A stretch of 64,000 nucleotides of DNA from Polaribacter sp. KT25b (GTDB lineage Bacteria > Bacteroidota > Bacteroidia > Flavobacteriales > Flavobacteriaceae): contig NZ_LT629752.1 of assembly GCF_900105145.1 (NCBI RefSeq), positions 3,787,501-3,851,500 on the forward strand, given 5' to 3'. Under the pieces are notes generated by a model that did not search any database, was not told where the DNA came from, and worked only from the letters and a program-made list of their open reading frames with translations. The position numbers and the translations under genes are program-made. Shown one piece after another: positions 1-9,810 of the stretch (position 1 is the stretch's first letter; every line of letters begins with the position of its first letter).

Positions 1-1
1 A

Positions 2-3000
2 GATAGTGATTCTATAACTTATAGTTTAGGTGTAAATGCAGACGAGTCATTATTTACAATAGTTGGTTCTACAGGAGAAGTTAGTTTTGTAACATCACCA
101 GATTTTGAAACAAAAGCATCTTATACAATTAATGTAATTGCTACAGATGCCTTAGGTAATGCAGCAAATAAAGATGTTATTATTACAATTATTGATTTGG
201 ATGAAGTACCGCCAACATTCACATCAGCAACAGCTGTAGATTTCACAGAAAACGAAGCAGGAGTAGCATACACCATTACAGCAACAGATAATGGAGTAAT
301 AACATATAATTTAGGATCAGGAAATGATGAAGCATCTTTTACAATTGATGGAGCAGAAGTTAGTTTTGTAGCATCACCAGATTTTGAAACAAAAGTATCT
401 TATACAATTAATGTAATTGCTACTGATGACTTAGGTAATGCTGCAAATCAAGATGTAATTATTACGATTATTGATTTGGATGAAGTACCGCCAACAGTAG
501 TTATTACCTCAAGTTTAATGGGTCCTACAAGTACAACTCCAATTCCAGTAACAGTAACGTTTAGTGAAACAATAACTGGTTTTGATGCAGGAGATATTTC
601 AGTAAGTGGAGGAACTATCCAGAGTTTTACAGGTACAGATGCTGATTATAGTTTCGATTTAGTTCCTTCTGGAGGTGGAACATTAACAGTAGATATAGCA
701 GCAGATGTTGCACAAGATGCAGCTGGAAATAATAATACAATTGCAAATCAATTTAGCATAGAATATTCAGATCTTCCAGCTACCGCGTTAAACTTTGATG
801 GTGTTGATGATTATGTAATTATAGGTAATGTTTTACCATCTAATACATCTTATACCAAAGAAGCGTGGATTTTTACAGAGCAAAATAAGGAGGCTCAAAA
901 CATTATTTCTTCATTAAAAGCTCCATTTTGGTTGAATAATTTAAAGCTAGAGGCTACAAATTTATTTAGATATTCAGGATCAGTACAATCACCAAATACA
1001 TTACCATTAAATACTTGGGTACACGTTGCAGTTTCTTGGGATGGAACTACAATGAGGTTATACGAAAATGGTGTAGAAGTTGATTCAAGAACTAATGTAG
1101 GAAATTATACAAGAGAAGCAATAAACTTGGGAGCTATGGTTGTAGGTAATCCTATTAGTATGTTGGATGGAAACCTAGATGAAGTTCGTATTTGGAATAC
1201 AGCAAGATCAAGTGCTGAGATTGTTGCTTATAAAGATGTAGAATTAACTGGAAATGAGTCTGGTTTAGTAGCGTACTACAATTTTAATCAAGGAAATGTA
1301 AATGCTAATAATTCAGGAGTTACTACCTTATTAGATAGGCAAACCAATGGAACAGTATATAATGGAACTTTAACAGATTTTACATTAACAGGAAGTACTT
1401 CTAATTGGATAGATGGATTAGCAAATGATGTGGTAAGTGGATCACTAATTTTAAGTACTCAAGCTGCAACAGATATTACAACTGCAAATGCCACTTTAAG
1501 TGGATTAGTTATTACTGTGGGTTCAAAATCAATATCAGAAAAAGGAATAATGATTTCTGATGTAAATACTAATCCAACAATTCCTGGAGCAGCAACTGTT
1601 AAATATATAGATACATCCGCAGGAAATGACATTAGTATAACAAGAACAGATTTAAATATAGCTACACAATACTACTTTAGAACTTATGCAATTGATGCTG
1701 ATGGTAAAACTTTTTATGGAGATGTTTTTACATTTAATACCTCTGGGCATACTGCACCAGAAATTTCAACTTCAACTGCTACAGATATAACTTTAAATAG
1801 TGCAACACTTTCTGGTACTATAACTGTTAATGGAACAAAATCAATTATTGAAACAGGTTTTGTTATTGCTATTTCTTCAGAAAATGCTGATCCAACTATT
1901 TCAGGGACAGATACAACAAAGTTAGAATCAGGTTCTATATCTGATGAATTTATTTCTTTTGCTACAGGTTTAAGTTCTAATGTTCAGTATAGTTTTAAAG
2001 CTTATTTAATTGATGAAGATAATACAGAATATTATGGTGCTGTAAAAACGTTTACTACGCCTAATATTGGGTTGCCAACAGTAACTACGACGCCTGTTTA
2101 TGATGTGGAAAAAAACTTTGCTACTTTCGGTGGTAATGTGCTCACAAATAATGGATCTTCTATTACAGCTATGGGTATTTTATTTTCTCCTACAGCTTCA
2201 AACTCTAATCCTCAATTGAATGGTACTGATGTTCAACATCGTTCTAAAACACCTGTAGGTGTTGGTGAATTTACTTTAAGAGCAGGATCATTTAGTAGTG
2301 GTGTTCAATATTCATATAGAATGTATACTACCAATGCCGCAGGAACTGCATATAGTCAAGTTTTTACCTTTTACCCTCAAAGTTCTGATGTTTCTACAGA
2401 AGATGCAATCAATTTTACAACCACATCAGCAATGTTAAGTGGTATTGTTAATGATAATTATGGTTCATCTATTACAGAAAAAGGGGTGGTTTATTCTATA
2501 GCTTCAATAAATAATAAACCATTAATAAATGGTACAGGTGTTACAAAAGAACCAATTTCTGATGAAGTAGGAGGTTATTTTGTAGAAACAATAAATGGTT
2601 TAGATGTAAGTACTGAATATTCTTTTAGAACGTATGCAATCAATGCTTTTGGAACTTCGTATGGTGCTGTAAAAACATTTACTACAGAATCTACTTTTCT
2701 TGATAAAAGAATTGGATACTGGACTTTTGAAGGTGGCAGTGTTTCAGATAGTGAAGGTAATTTTGGCGATTTAGTATTTGAAAATGCTGATGTAAGTATC
2801 GTAAACGGAAAATTAGATGTAAAATCTAATGGATGGGCACGCACATCTTCATATGTAGGATCAACTATCGAAGAAAAAACATTAGTATCGTTTGTAGAAA
2901 TGCGAGATCTTTCTGTTACTGCAGGAGCTGTAATAGCTATAGATGGTATTACAAATGATAATTTTGATGCCATTGGGTTTGCGGAGAGAGAGTCAGGTAG

Positions 3001-6000
3001 ATGGCTTGCTGGTAGTACAAGTTTCTCAAGAACAGAAGATGCTACACCTGGTTTCGAAGAAACGGTTACTAATATACCTGTAATGATGGCAATTACTTAT
3101 GTAAGAACACCAGCTGGAATTGCAAATGTAAAAATTTACAGAAATGGCGAAGAAATTGGTGCTTATTATAAGGGTGTTTTTGTAGGTTGGCCAGCAAATA
3201 ATACAGAAATATTATTTGGTCCAAGACATTCTCCAACGTCTACGATAAGAAGAGGAAATATTGATGCACTTATAGATGAGGCAATGCTTTTCAATAGAGC
3301 TTTATCTCCAACAGAAATAAGATCTCTTTATAAAGGTAGTATAGAAAAAGCAACAATAACTTCAACTCCTGCAACTTTAATAGACGTTACAACTGTAACT
3401 TTAGGGGGTAATATCACTTCAGACGGTAAAGCAAATGTTACAGAAAGAGGTATTGTTTATGCAAGAACTTTTGCAAATGAATCTCCTGAGATTGATGGAA
3501 ACGAAGTTACTAAAGTAGTAGGTGGTACCGGAATTGGAATATTTACAGAAAATATAACAGGTTTATCTGGAGGAACTGAATATTCATATAGATCTTATGC
3601 TATTAATAATCAAGGTACAGCTTATGGAGATGTACTTACATTTAGCACTCTCGCACCTTTAGCACCTTCAGTTACAACAACAGATGTAACAAATATTGAA
3701 GCTTTTAAAGCGACATTTGGTAGTGCAGTAACAAATAACGGTGGTGCAGATATAGAAGATATTGGAGTATTATTAATAGAAACGGCATTAAATAGTAATC
3801 CAGAAGTAACAACAACAGATGTTTTAAAAATTGGTGTAGAAGATGCAGAATCGTTTATAAGTGATATAAAAAACTTAAAACCAAATACAGCTTATAGTTA
3901 CAGAGGATATGCAAATAACGATTCAGAATTTGGTTATGGAGTTACAAAAACATTTACAACAAACGTAGTTTTAGGTATTATTACAACAACTACTGCATAT
4001 GAAATTAGAGAAACAGCCGCAGTTAGCGGAATAGGTGTAAATAGTAATGGAGGGTCTTTATTTACTGAATATGGTATTGTTTTATCGGATGTTACTTTAA
4101 ATACAGACCCATTTGTTGGTGGTAGTAATGTTAATAAAATAACAATAGATGGTATAGATAGTCCTACTTCTGGGCTTCATCGTTTAGTACTAACAGGATT
4201 ATCTAGTTGTATTAAATACGCGTATAAAGGATATGCTATTAACGCAGCAGGTACTACTTATGGGTCTTTAAAAACTTTTACTACTCAATGTCCTCCACCT
4301 GCAGGTGTGGCGTCTATAACTACTGTTGCTCCTCAAGTTATAACAGAAAATGCTGCAATTTTAGCGGGTAATGTTTCTGCAAATAATGGAGCTGCAGTTA
4401 CAAAAAGAGGTATTGTTTATGCTAAAACATCAGTAAACACACTGCCAACTACTGGAGGTACAGACTTATTTGATGTAGAATTAGGAAATGGAATTGGAGC
4501 ATTTAATTTTAAAGCAATTGGTCTTACTCCAAGTACATCATATACGTATAGAGCTTATGCAATTAACAGTGTAGGTACTGTTTATGGAGATGTAAATGAA
4601 TTTACAACTACAGCAATTCCATCAGCAATTCCATCTGGTTTAATTGGTCATTGGGATTTTGAGAACGGAAGTTTAGAAGATAAAACAGGAAATTGGGCAG
4701 CTTTAACACTAAATAGTAGTACCTCTATTGTTGATGGTAAATTAGATTTAAATCCAGGTAGTTTAGCTAGTACATCAACTTATGCTGGAGAAACTATCAA
4801 ACAAAAAACATTGGTTTCTTTTGTAGAGTTACAAGATCTTTCTGCTAGAGCAGGATCTGTACTTACAATTGATGGTAAAAATACAACCGATAATTTTGAT
4901 GGTATTGTTTTCTCTGAAAGACAAGTTAATAGATGGATGGCAGGTAGTTCTTGGTTTAGAAGAACTGTAAATCCAACACCAGGTTTTGAAGAAACTACAG
5001 TTGGAGAGCCAATAATGATGGCAATTACTTATACAGAAAAATCAAACGGAACTGTATCAATAAGAATATATAGAAATGCAGTTGAAATAGCTAGTTACAT
5101 AAAAGGAAACATTGCACAATGGTTACCTAATAATGCAGAAGTATTATTTGGAGCAAGACATACGTTACCTGCAATGAGAGGTAATATAGACGCTTTAGTA
5201 GATGAAGCAATGATTTTTAATAGACCATTGTCTGATGCTGAAATAATGACCTTGTATAAAAATTCTGTTAATACAACAGAAGTAGTAACAACACCAGTAC
5301 ATTCTATTGGTACAAACTCAGCAGTTTTTGGAGGTAATGTTTTAAATGATGGAGGAGATACTATTACAGACAGAGGAATTGTAGTTGCTGAAAAAGCAAT
5401 AAATGCAAATCCTGAAATTGGAGGTACAGGAGTAACTAAATCACAAATTGGAGAAGGTAAAGGATTTTTTGGGGCTAAAGTTTCTGGTTTTGAAGAAAGC
5501 ACAACATACGCATACAAAACTTATGCAAAAAATAGTAGTGGAACTGTGTATGGAAATGTTGAAGAATTTTCCACCATTGAAGTTAATGCAGACATAGCAC
5601 CAGATTTCTCAACAGCAAATCAAAGACTAAAATTTGTGCAAGGTCAATATTTTGTTGCGCCAGCAGATGGAGTATTACTCTCAATCTCTTTGAGAACTCA
5701 CTATGCAACAAAAGGAAGTTATCTTGGTCGAATTAATATTTCAGTTTATGAAAGTAATTCAGATGGTAGTAATATAGAATTAGGTAAGATTAAATCATTT
5801 GAAACTCAAGCAGGGCATATGGATGTAAATCAGAGGTCTAAAATTGATATGAGTTCTGCTGGAATTAGCCTTATTAGAGGAAAAAGATATTACTATAAAT
5901 TTGAAATAGAAAAATCAGCAGCTGGCAATAAAGTAATAATAAGTGATTATGCAATTTATAGTTTTGTAACAGATAGATCTCATTATACACCTGGCGGATT

Positions 6001-7693
6001 TATTTCAAATGGAACACCTTTAACAGAAAGTACTACAGAAACGAGTATTTTCGGTATAGAAGTTGGACCTCTAAGACAGTCTGTAGATGGTATTACTACC
6101 TTTACTGCAGGTAGCTCTAATGATTTCTCTAACCCAGCAAACTGGAGTAAGGGAAAACCAAGTAAAAACGAGTCTATTGCAGTTGCAAATGGAGTTACAC
6201 TTACTGTAGATCAAAATGATGTAGAATTAGATGATTTCTTCTTAAATAGTGGCGCAGAATTAAATATACCAAATGACAAAGAAGTTATCGTAAATAGCGA
6301 GTTTAACACAGATGGTAGTTTATCTTTAGAGTCTTCTGCAGAAAGTAGTGGTGTACTTTTTCTTAAAGGAATAACAACAGGAACAGTAACTTATAAAAGA
6401 GGAGGTCTTTTAGCTAACAAGTGGAGTATTATTTCAGCTCCAGTTTCTGGACAAAGAGTAATAGAATTTGCTCAAAATACAGATAATGATATTCGTATAA
6501 ATAATTCTGTTTCTCCAGTGCGTTATGCAATAGGGTATTATGATGATAGTATGGCTAATAAATGGCAATATTATAATGCAGACACACCAGTAGCAGATAC
6601 ATTTGAAATTGGTAGAAGTTATAGTATGTCTAGAGCTACAGATGGTGAAGTAACATTTACTGGAACTTTAGAAGTGGGTAATGTAAATCAAAATGTAAAT
6701 GTTGGCGAATGGCAAGCTATAGGAAACCCTTATACAACTTATTTAGCAGCGAACAAAAATGAAAGTTCTAGTTTTTTAGAAGATAACTTTGATTTGCTAG
6801 ATGATGTTTTTAAAGGATTATATATTTGGGATAATACCCAAAATAAATATGTTGCTGTTACCCAGATTGATACTGATAATAGGTCAATTCCACCAGGACA
6901 AGGTTTTTTCATTAGAACAAAAACATCAACAAATGTGAGTTTTAATCAAAATAAAAGACAATTAAAGCCAGTAGAAGGTAACACAACTTTTAATAAATCT
7001 TCTAACCCAGAACTTGTTTTAAATATTTCTGATGGAATATCAACAGTAAAAACAAACATTAAATATTTTGAAAATGCTACTAGAGCTTTTGATGCAGGTT
7101 ACGATTTTGGAAATTTTGGATCTTCTCAATTAGATATATTTACTCATCTTTTAGAGGGTAATGAAGGTGTAGATTATACTATTCAATCTTTACCATTAAC
7201 TGATGTAGATAATATTTCAATACCAATTGGTGTTTCTGTAAAAGCAGGTAAAGAGGTTGTGTTTTCTTTAAGTAAAATAGATATAAAAGATGGTTTAAAT
7301 ATTTATTTAGAAGATAAGTTATTAAACACTTTTACTTCTTTATCTAAAAAAGATGAAGATTATAAAATCTCTGTTTCTGAAGATATTAGTGGTGTGGGTA
7401 GATTTTATTTAATAACATCATCTAAAGCATTAAATACTGATGAGTATTCATTTAATAAAAACATAACAGTTTACACTACAGATAGAAATGCTTTAAAAAT
7501 TAGTGGTATTCCATTAGGCGATAAAGCAACAATTAATCTGTTTAACACTTTAGGGAAACAAGTTGGTGTATTTAAAATTAACGAAGCTGAAATTCAGAAT
7601 ACATTCAATTTAAATAATCTTCCAAAAGGAGTTTATTTTGTAAGACTTCAGTCTAACAGAACAAGTATTTCGAAAAAAATTGTATTAAAATAA
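2..7693 (+). CDS. Giant multidomain surface protein with T9SS type A sorting domain (5' partial)
   Basis: The reading frame is open from base 2, so the gene starts upstream; about 2563 residues are visible. Order by nucleotide: two cadherin-like repeats (2-490, each ending in a DLDEVPP linker), a bacterial Ig-like domain (491-770), a LamG-type lectin domain (781-1410), four FN3-like repeats (1441-2690), a second LamG-like domain (2707-3340), four more FN3-like repeats (3350-4610), a third LamG-like domain (4630-5260), one FN3-like repeat (5270-5580), an unassigned beta-rich region, then a T9SS type A sorting domain (about 7460-7690) ending LPKGVYFVRLQ...KIVLK. The family is exported by the Por/T9SS machinery and anchored or released at the surface; adhesion or glycan binding is inferred from the domains. 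LamG-like copies two and three are clearly paralogous. Confidence 0.9.
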   Translation, partial: DSDSITYSLGVNADESLFTIVGSTGEVSFVTSPDFETKASYTINVIATDALGNAANKDVIITIIDLDEVPPTFTSATAVDFTENEAGVAYTITATDNGVITYNLGSGNDEASFTIDGAEVSFVASPDFETKVSYTINVIATDDLGNAANQDVIITIIDLDEVPPTVVITSSLMGPTSTTPIPVTVTFSETITGFDAGDISVSGGTIQSFTGTDADYSFDLVPSGGGTLTVDIAADVAQDAAGNNNTIANQFSIEYSDLPATALNFDGVDDYVIIGNVLPSNTSYTKEAWIFTEQNKEAQNIISSLKAPFWLNNLKLEATNLFRYSGSVQSPNTLPLNTWVHVAVSWDGTTMRLYENGVEVDSRTNVGNYTREAINLGAMVVGNPISMLDGNLDEVRIWNTARSSAEIVAYKDVELTGNESGLVAYYNFNQGNVNANNSGVTTLLDRQTNGTVYNGTLTDFTLTGSTSNWIDGLANDVVSGSLILSTQAATDITTANATLSGLVITVGSKSISEKGIMISDVNTNPTIPGAATVKYIDTSAGNDISITRTDLNIATQYYFRTYAIDADGKTFYGDVFTFNTSGHTAPEISTSTATDITLNSATLSGTITVNGTKSIIETGFVIAISSENADPTISGTDTTKLESGSISDEFISFATGLSSNVQYSFKAYLIDEDNTEYYGAVKTFTTPNIGLPTVTTTPVYDVEKNFATFGGNVLTNNGSSITAMGILFSPTASNSNPQLNGTDVQHRSKTPVGVGEFTLRAGSFSSGVQYSYRMYTTNAAGTAYSQVFTFYPQSSDVSTEDAINFTTTSAMLSGIVNDNYGSSITEKGVVYSIASINNKPLINGTGVTKEPISDEVGGYFVETINGLDVSTEYSFRTYAINAFGTSYGAVKTFTTESTFLDKRIGYWTFEGGSVSDSEGNFGDLVFENADVSIVNGKLDVKSNGWARTSSYVGSTIEEKTLVSFVEMRDLSVTAGAVIAIDGITNDNFDAIGFAERESGRWLAGSTSFSRTEDATPGFEETVTNIPVMMAITYVRTPAGIANVKIYRNGEEIGAYYKGVFVGWPANNTEILFGPRHSPTSTIRRGNIDALIDEAMLFNRALSPTEIRSLYKGSIEKATITSTPATLIDVTTVTLGGNITSDGKANVTERGIVYARTFANESPEIDGNEVTKVVGGTGIGIFTENITGLSGGTEYSYRSYAINNQGTAYGDVLTFSTLAPLAPSVTTTDVTNIEAFKATFGSAVTNNGGADIEDIGVLLIETALNSNPEVTTTDVLKIGVEDAESFISDIKNLKPNTAYSYRGYANNDSEFGYGVTKTFTTNVVLGIITTTTAYEIRETAAVSGIGVNSNGGSLFTEYGIVLSDVTLNTDPFVGGSNVNKITIDGIDSPTSGLHRLVLTGLSSCIKYAYKGYAINAAGTTYGSLKTFTTQCPPPAGVASITTVAPQVITENAAILAGNVSANNGAAVTKRGIVYAKTSVNTLPTTGGTDLFDVELGNGIGAFNFKAIGLTPSTSYTYRAYAINSVGTVYGDVNEFTTTAIPSAIPSGLIGHWDFENGSLEDKTGNWAALTLNSSTSIVDGKLDLNPGSLASTSTYAGETIKQKTLVSFVELQDLSARAGSVLTIDGKNTTDNFDGIVFSERQVNRWMAGSSWFRRTVNPTPGFEETTVGEPIMMAITYTEKSNGTVSIRIYRNAVEIASYIKGNIAQWLPNNAEVLFGARHTLPAMRGNIDALVDEAMIFNRPLSDAEIMTLYKNSVNTTEVVTTPVHSIGTNSAVFGGNVLNDGGDTITDRGIVVAEKAINANPEIGGTGVTKSQIGEGKGFFGAKVSGFEESTTYAYKTYAKNSSGTVYGNVEEFSTIEVNADIAPDFSTANQRLKFVQGQYFVAPADGVLLSISLRTHYATKGSYLGRINISVYESNSDGSNIELGKIKSFETQAGHMDVNQRSKIDMSSAGISLIRGKRYYYKFEIEKSAAGNKVIISDYAIYSFVTDRSHYTPGGFISNGTPLTESTTETSIFGIEVGPLRQSVDGITTFTAGSSNDFSNPANWSKGKPSKNESIAVANGVTLTVDQNDVELDDFFLNSGAELNIPNDKEVIVNSEFNTDGSLSLESSAESSGVLFLKGITTGTVTYKRGGLLANKWSIISAPVSGQRVIEFAQNTDNDIRINNSVSPVRYAIGYYDDSMANKWQYYNADTPVADTFEIGRSYSMSRATDGEVTFTGTLEVGNVNQNVNVGEWQAIGNPYTTYLAANKNESSSFLEDNFDLLDDVFKGLYIWDNTQNKYVAVTQIDTDNRSIPPGQGFFIRTKTSTNVSFNQNKRQLKPVEGNTTFNKSSNPELVLNISDGISTVKTNIKYFENATRAFDAGYDFGNFGSSQLDIFTHLLEGNEGVDYTIQSLPLTDVDNISIPIGVSVKAGKEVVFSLSKIDIKDGLNIYLEDKLLNTFTSLSKKDEDYKISVSEDISGVGRFYLITSSKALNTDEYSFNKNITVYTTDRNALKISGIPLGDKATINLFNTLGKQVGVFKINEAEIQNTFNLNNLPKGVYFVRLQSNRTSISKKIVLK

Positions 7694-7713
7694 ATTATTT
7701 AGACATATCTAAG

Positions 7714-7890
7714 ATGAAAAATAAAAAAAATATTACCAGAAAAGAAGCAATAAAAAAGATTGGAAATTACAGTAAATATGCAGCATTAACAGCTTTAAGT
7801 ACATATATAATACTTCATCCAAAATCCGCTCAAGCATCAAGCGTTTCTTTGCCCGAAGCGCCATCTGATGAAGATTTCGAGAGTTTCTAA
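7714..7890 (+). CDS. Small secreted peptide, 58 aa, downstream of the giant adhesin
   Basis: An ATG 20 bases after the adhesin stop opens a 58-residue frame closed by TAA. The N-terminus is lysine-rich (ITRKEAIKKIGNYSKYAALT), then comes a hydrophobic stretch ending AQA-SS, which looks like a signal-peptidase site, and a short acidic tail ending DEDFESF. I recall similar RKEAIKK...AQA mini-proteins in other flavobacteria but can assign no function. It lies on the same strand between the adhesin and a strong terminator, so it is probably co-transcribed with the adhesin. Confidence 0.65.
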   Translation: MKNKKNITRKEAIKKIGNYSKYAALTALSTYIILHPKSAQASSVSLPEAPSDEDFESF

Positions 7891-7896
7891 AAATTA

Positions 7897-7933
7897 AAAA
7901 ACTCCTATTAGCAATTTGCTAATAGGAGTTTTA
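7897..7933. terminator. Bidirectional terminator between the peptide and helicase genes
   Basis: A perfect 13-bp stem (ACTCCTATTAGCA at 7901-7913 and its complement at 7917-7929) closes a 3-base loop and is flanked by an A run on the left and a T run on the right. It lies between two converging genes and can serve both. Confidence 0.85.
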
Positions 7934-7951
7934 TTTTATATTTATTTTACT

Positions 7952-9262
7952 TTAATTACGTTTCTTTTTTGGAGCACCAGTTCTTCCTCTTCTAGAAGTA
8001 GATCCTGCAGGTTTATTGCCTTTAAAATGAGGTTTGTTTTTAGGTTTGCTTCCTTGAGAATTTGTTTTCTTTTTTTTCTTTCCAAAAGAACTTTTACTTT
8101 GAGTTGAAGCTCTTTTTGCAGGTGCTGTATCTGTAGGTTCAAAACCTTCTAAAATAGTTGTTTTTAATTTTTCTTTCAGTAATTTTTCAATTTCATTTTG
8201 ATATTCTGTTTCTTCACTGCAAACCAAAGAAATTGCTTCTCCTGCTGCACCAGCTCTACCTGTTCTACCAATTCTATGTACATAATCTTCTGGTACATTT
8301 GGTAATTCGTAATTAATAACATGCGGTAATAAAGGAATATCTAAACCACGAGCTGCAATATCTGTTGCAACTAATATTCTAATACTATTATCTTTAAAGT
8401 TTTTTAAAGCTTTTGTTCTTGCTCCTTGACTTTTATTTCCATGAATTGCAGCCGCAGAAATCCCGGCTTTAATTAATTTCTCGGTAAGTTTATTAGCGCC
8501 ATGTTTTGTTCTTGTAAAAACTAAAACTTGAGTCCAAGCTCCATCTTTTATCAGTTTAATTAATAAGGTGGTTTTTTGTCCTTTATCAACTTTAAAAACT
8601 TTATGAGTAACTTTTTTTGCTGTAGAATTTTGTGGAGCAGATTCTACAGAAACAGGATTATTTAAAATACCGGCAGCTAATTTTTTAATATCATTAGAAA
8701 AAGTGGCAGAAAACATCAAATTTTGACGCTTTGCAGGCATAAAACTAATCAGCTTATTTAAATCTCTAGCAAAACCCATGTCTAACATTCTGTCTGCTTC
8801 ATCTAAAATTAAAACATCAATTCTTTTAAAGGACACTGCTTTTTGATCGTGTAAATCTAATAGTCTACCTGGTGTTGCTACTAAAATATCTACGCCTCTT
8901 CTTAGCGTTGCTATTTGACTTGCTGCTTTTACGCCACCAAAAACTACGGCAGATTTAATATTTACATATTTACTATACTCTCTTACATTGTCGTGTACTT
9001 GCGCTGCTAATTCTCTTGTAGGTGTTAAAACTAAAACACGTAAAGGTCTGTATTTTGGATGTTTTGTATCTGATAAATATTGTAAAACGGGTAAAGTAAA
9101 ACCAGCTGTTTTTCCTGTTCCTGTTTGTGCGGATGCTAATATATCTTTTCCTTCTAAAATTACAGGAATAGCTTTTTGTTGAATTGATGTAGGACTAGTG
9201 TATCCTTTTTCGTTAACTGCTTTTATTAAAGCATCTGATAATCCTAAGTCTTTAAATGACAT
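7952..9262 (-). CDS. rhlE: DEAD-box ATP-dependent RNA helicase, RhlE-like
   Basis: The 436-residue protein unwinds RNA duplexes with ATP. It has the Q motif near residue 25 (SIQQKAIP), Walker [21 protein letters not shown], the DEAD box, SAT, the ARGLD segment and HRIGRTGR, all in standard order. The C-terminal 65 residues are a lysine-, serine- and glycine-rich basic tail typical of cold-adapted or RNA-binding DEAD helicases. A TACATTTG box lies 45 bases upstream. The RhlE assignment rests on the overall core and tail; other DEAD subfamilies are possible. Confidence 0.9.
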   Translation of the reverse strand: MSFKDLGLSDALIKAVNEKGYTSPTSIQQKAIPVILEGKDILASAQTGTGKTAGFTLPVLQYLSDTKHPKYRPLRVLVLTPTRELAAQVHDNVREYSKYVNIKSAVVFGGVKAASQIATLRRGVDILVATPGRLLDLHDQKAVSFKRIDVLILDEADRMLDMGFARDLNKLISFMPAKRQNLMFSATFSNDIKKLAAGILNNPVSVESAPQNSTAKKVTHKVFKVDKGQKTTLLIKLIKDGAWTQVLVFTRTKHGANKLTEKLIKAGISAAAIHGNKSQGARTKALKNFKDNSIRILVATDIAARGLDIPLLPHVINYELPNVPEDYVHRIGRTGRAGAAGEAISLVCSEETEYQNEIEKLLKEKLKTTILEGFEPTDTAPAKRASTQSKSSFGKKKKKTNSQGSKPKNKPHFKGNKPAGSTSRRGRTGAPKKKRN

Positions 9263-9306
9263 TTATATTATTTATGAAAAATTGAAATGATTTTTTTTTA
9301 GAACTG

Positions 9307-9314
9307 CAAATGTA
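9307..9314 (-). promoter_or_regulatory. -7 box (TACATTTG) for the helicase gene
   Basis: On the minus strand this reads TACATTTG, an exact match to the Bacteroidota -7 consensus TAnnTTTG, 45 bases upstream of the helicase ATG. No clear -33 TTG was found. Confidence 0.5.
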
Positions 9315-9366
9315 CATTGATTAATTGTTAGTTTTAGCTATATACGTTTTTAGTTAATTATTAAGC

Positions 9367-9394
9367 AAAAAAAAGATGCAAATAGCATCTTTTT
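9367..9394 (-). terminator. Terminator after the GlsB-like gene
   Basis: The stem AAAAGATGC (9371-9379) pairs with GCATCTTTT (9385-9393) around a 5-base loop, with an A run on its left that becomes a T run on the minus strand. It sits just past the stop of the minus-strand gene at 9416. Confidence 0.7.
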
Positions 9395-9415
9395 AAAGTT
9401 TTTAATTAGGTAAAG

Positions 9416-9673
9416 CTATCTTTTTCTCCTGCCTTTTAAAATACCAAGTATAAATAAAATAAGAATAGCTCCAGAAGCTCCTTTAATAATATCGCCAATC
9501 CAACCACTACCAATACTAATGCCTAATTGTCCAAAAGCCCAACCACCAACAAAACTACCAGCAATACCAATAATAATACTAACTATTAATCCGTAGCCAT
9601 TATCACTCATTAGTACATCTGCTATGTAGCCACAAATTGCACCAATAATAATTGTATATAATAAACCATCCAT
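9416..9673 (-). CDS. GlsB/YeaQ/YmgE family membrane stress protein
   Basis: The 85-residue protein has three hydrophobic, glycine-rich helices (about 3-20, 28-50 and 60-80) and ends in a basic GRRKR tail, the layout of the transglycosylase-associated (YeaQ/YmgE/GlsB) family. These small inner-membrane proteins are linked to stress responses; their biochemical role is not settled. It is a single-gene unit with its own terminator. Confidence 0.8.
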   Translation of the reverse strand: MDGLLYTIIIGAICGYIADVLMSDNGYGLIVSIIIGIAGSFVGGWAFGQLGISIGSGWIGDIIKGASGAILILFILGILKGRRKR

Positions 9674-9810
9674 AGTGTAAAAAATTTTTATTTGATTAAT
9701 TATTGCTAATTTAGTAAAAATTTTTAAAAGTACTAATGTTATTAGTCTGTATAAAACATTTATAGGATTTATTTTCAGTGTTTTATATTTTTAATCAAAC
9801 CATTATTTAG

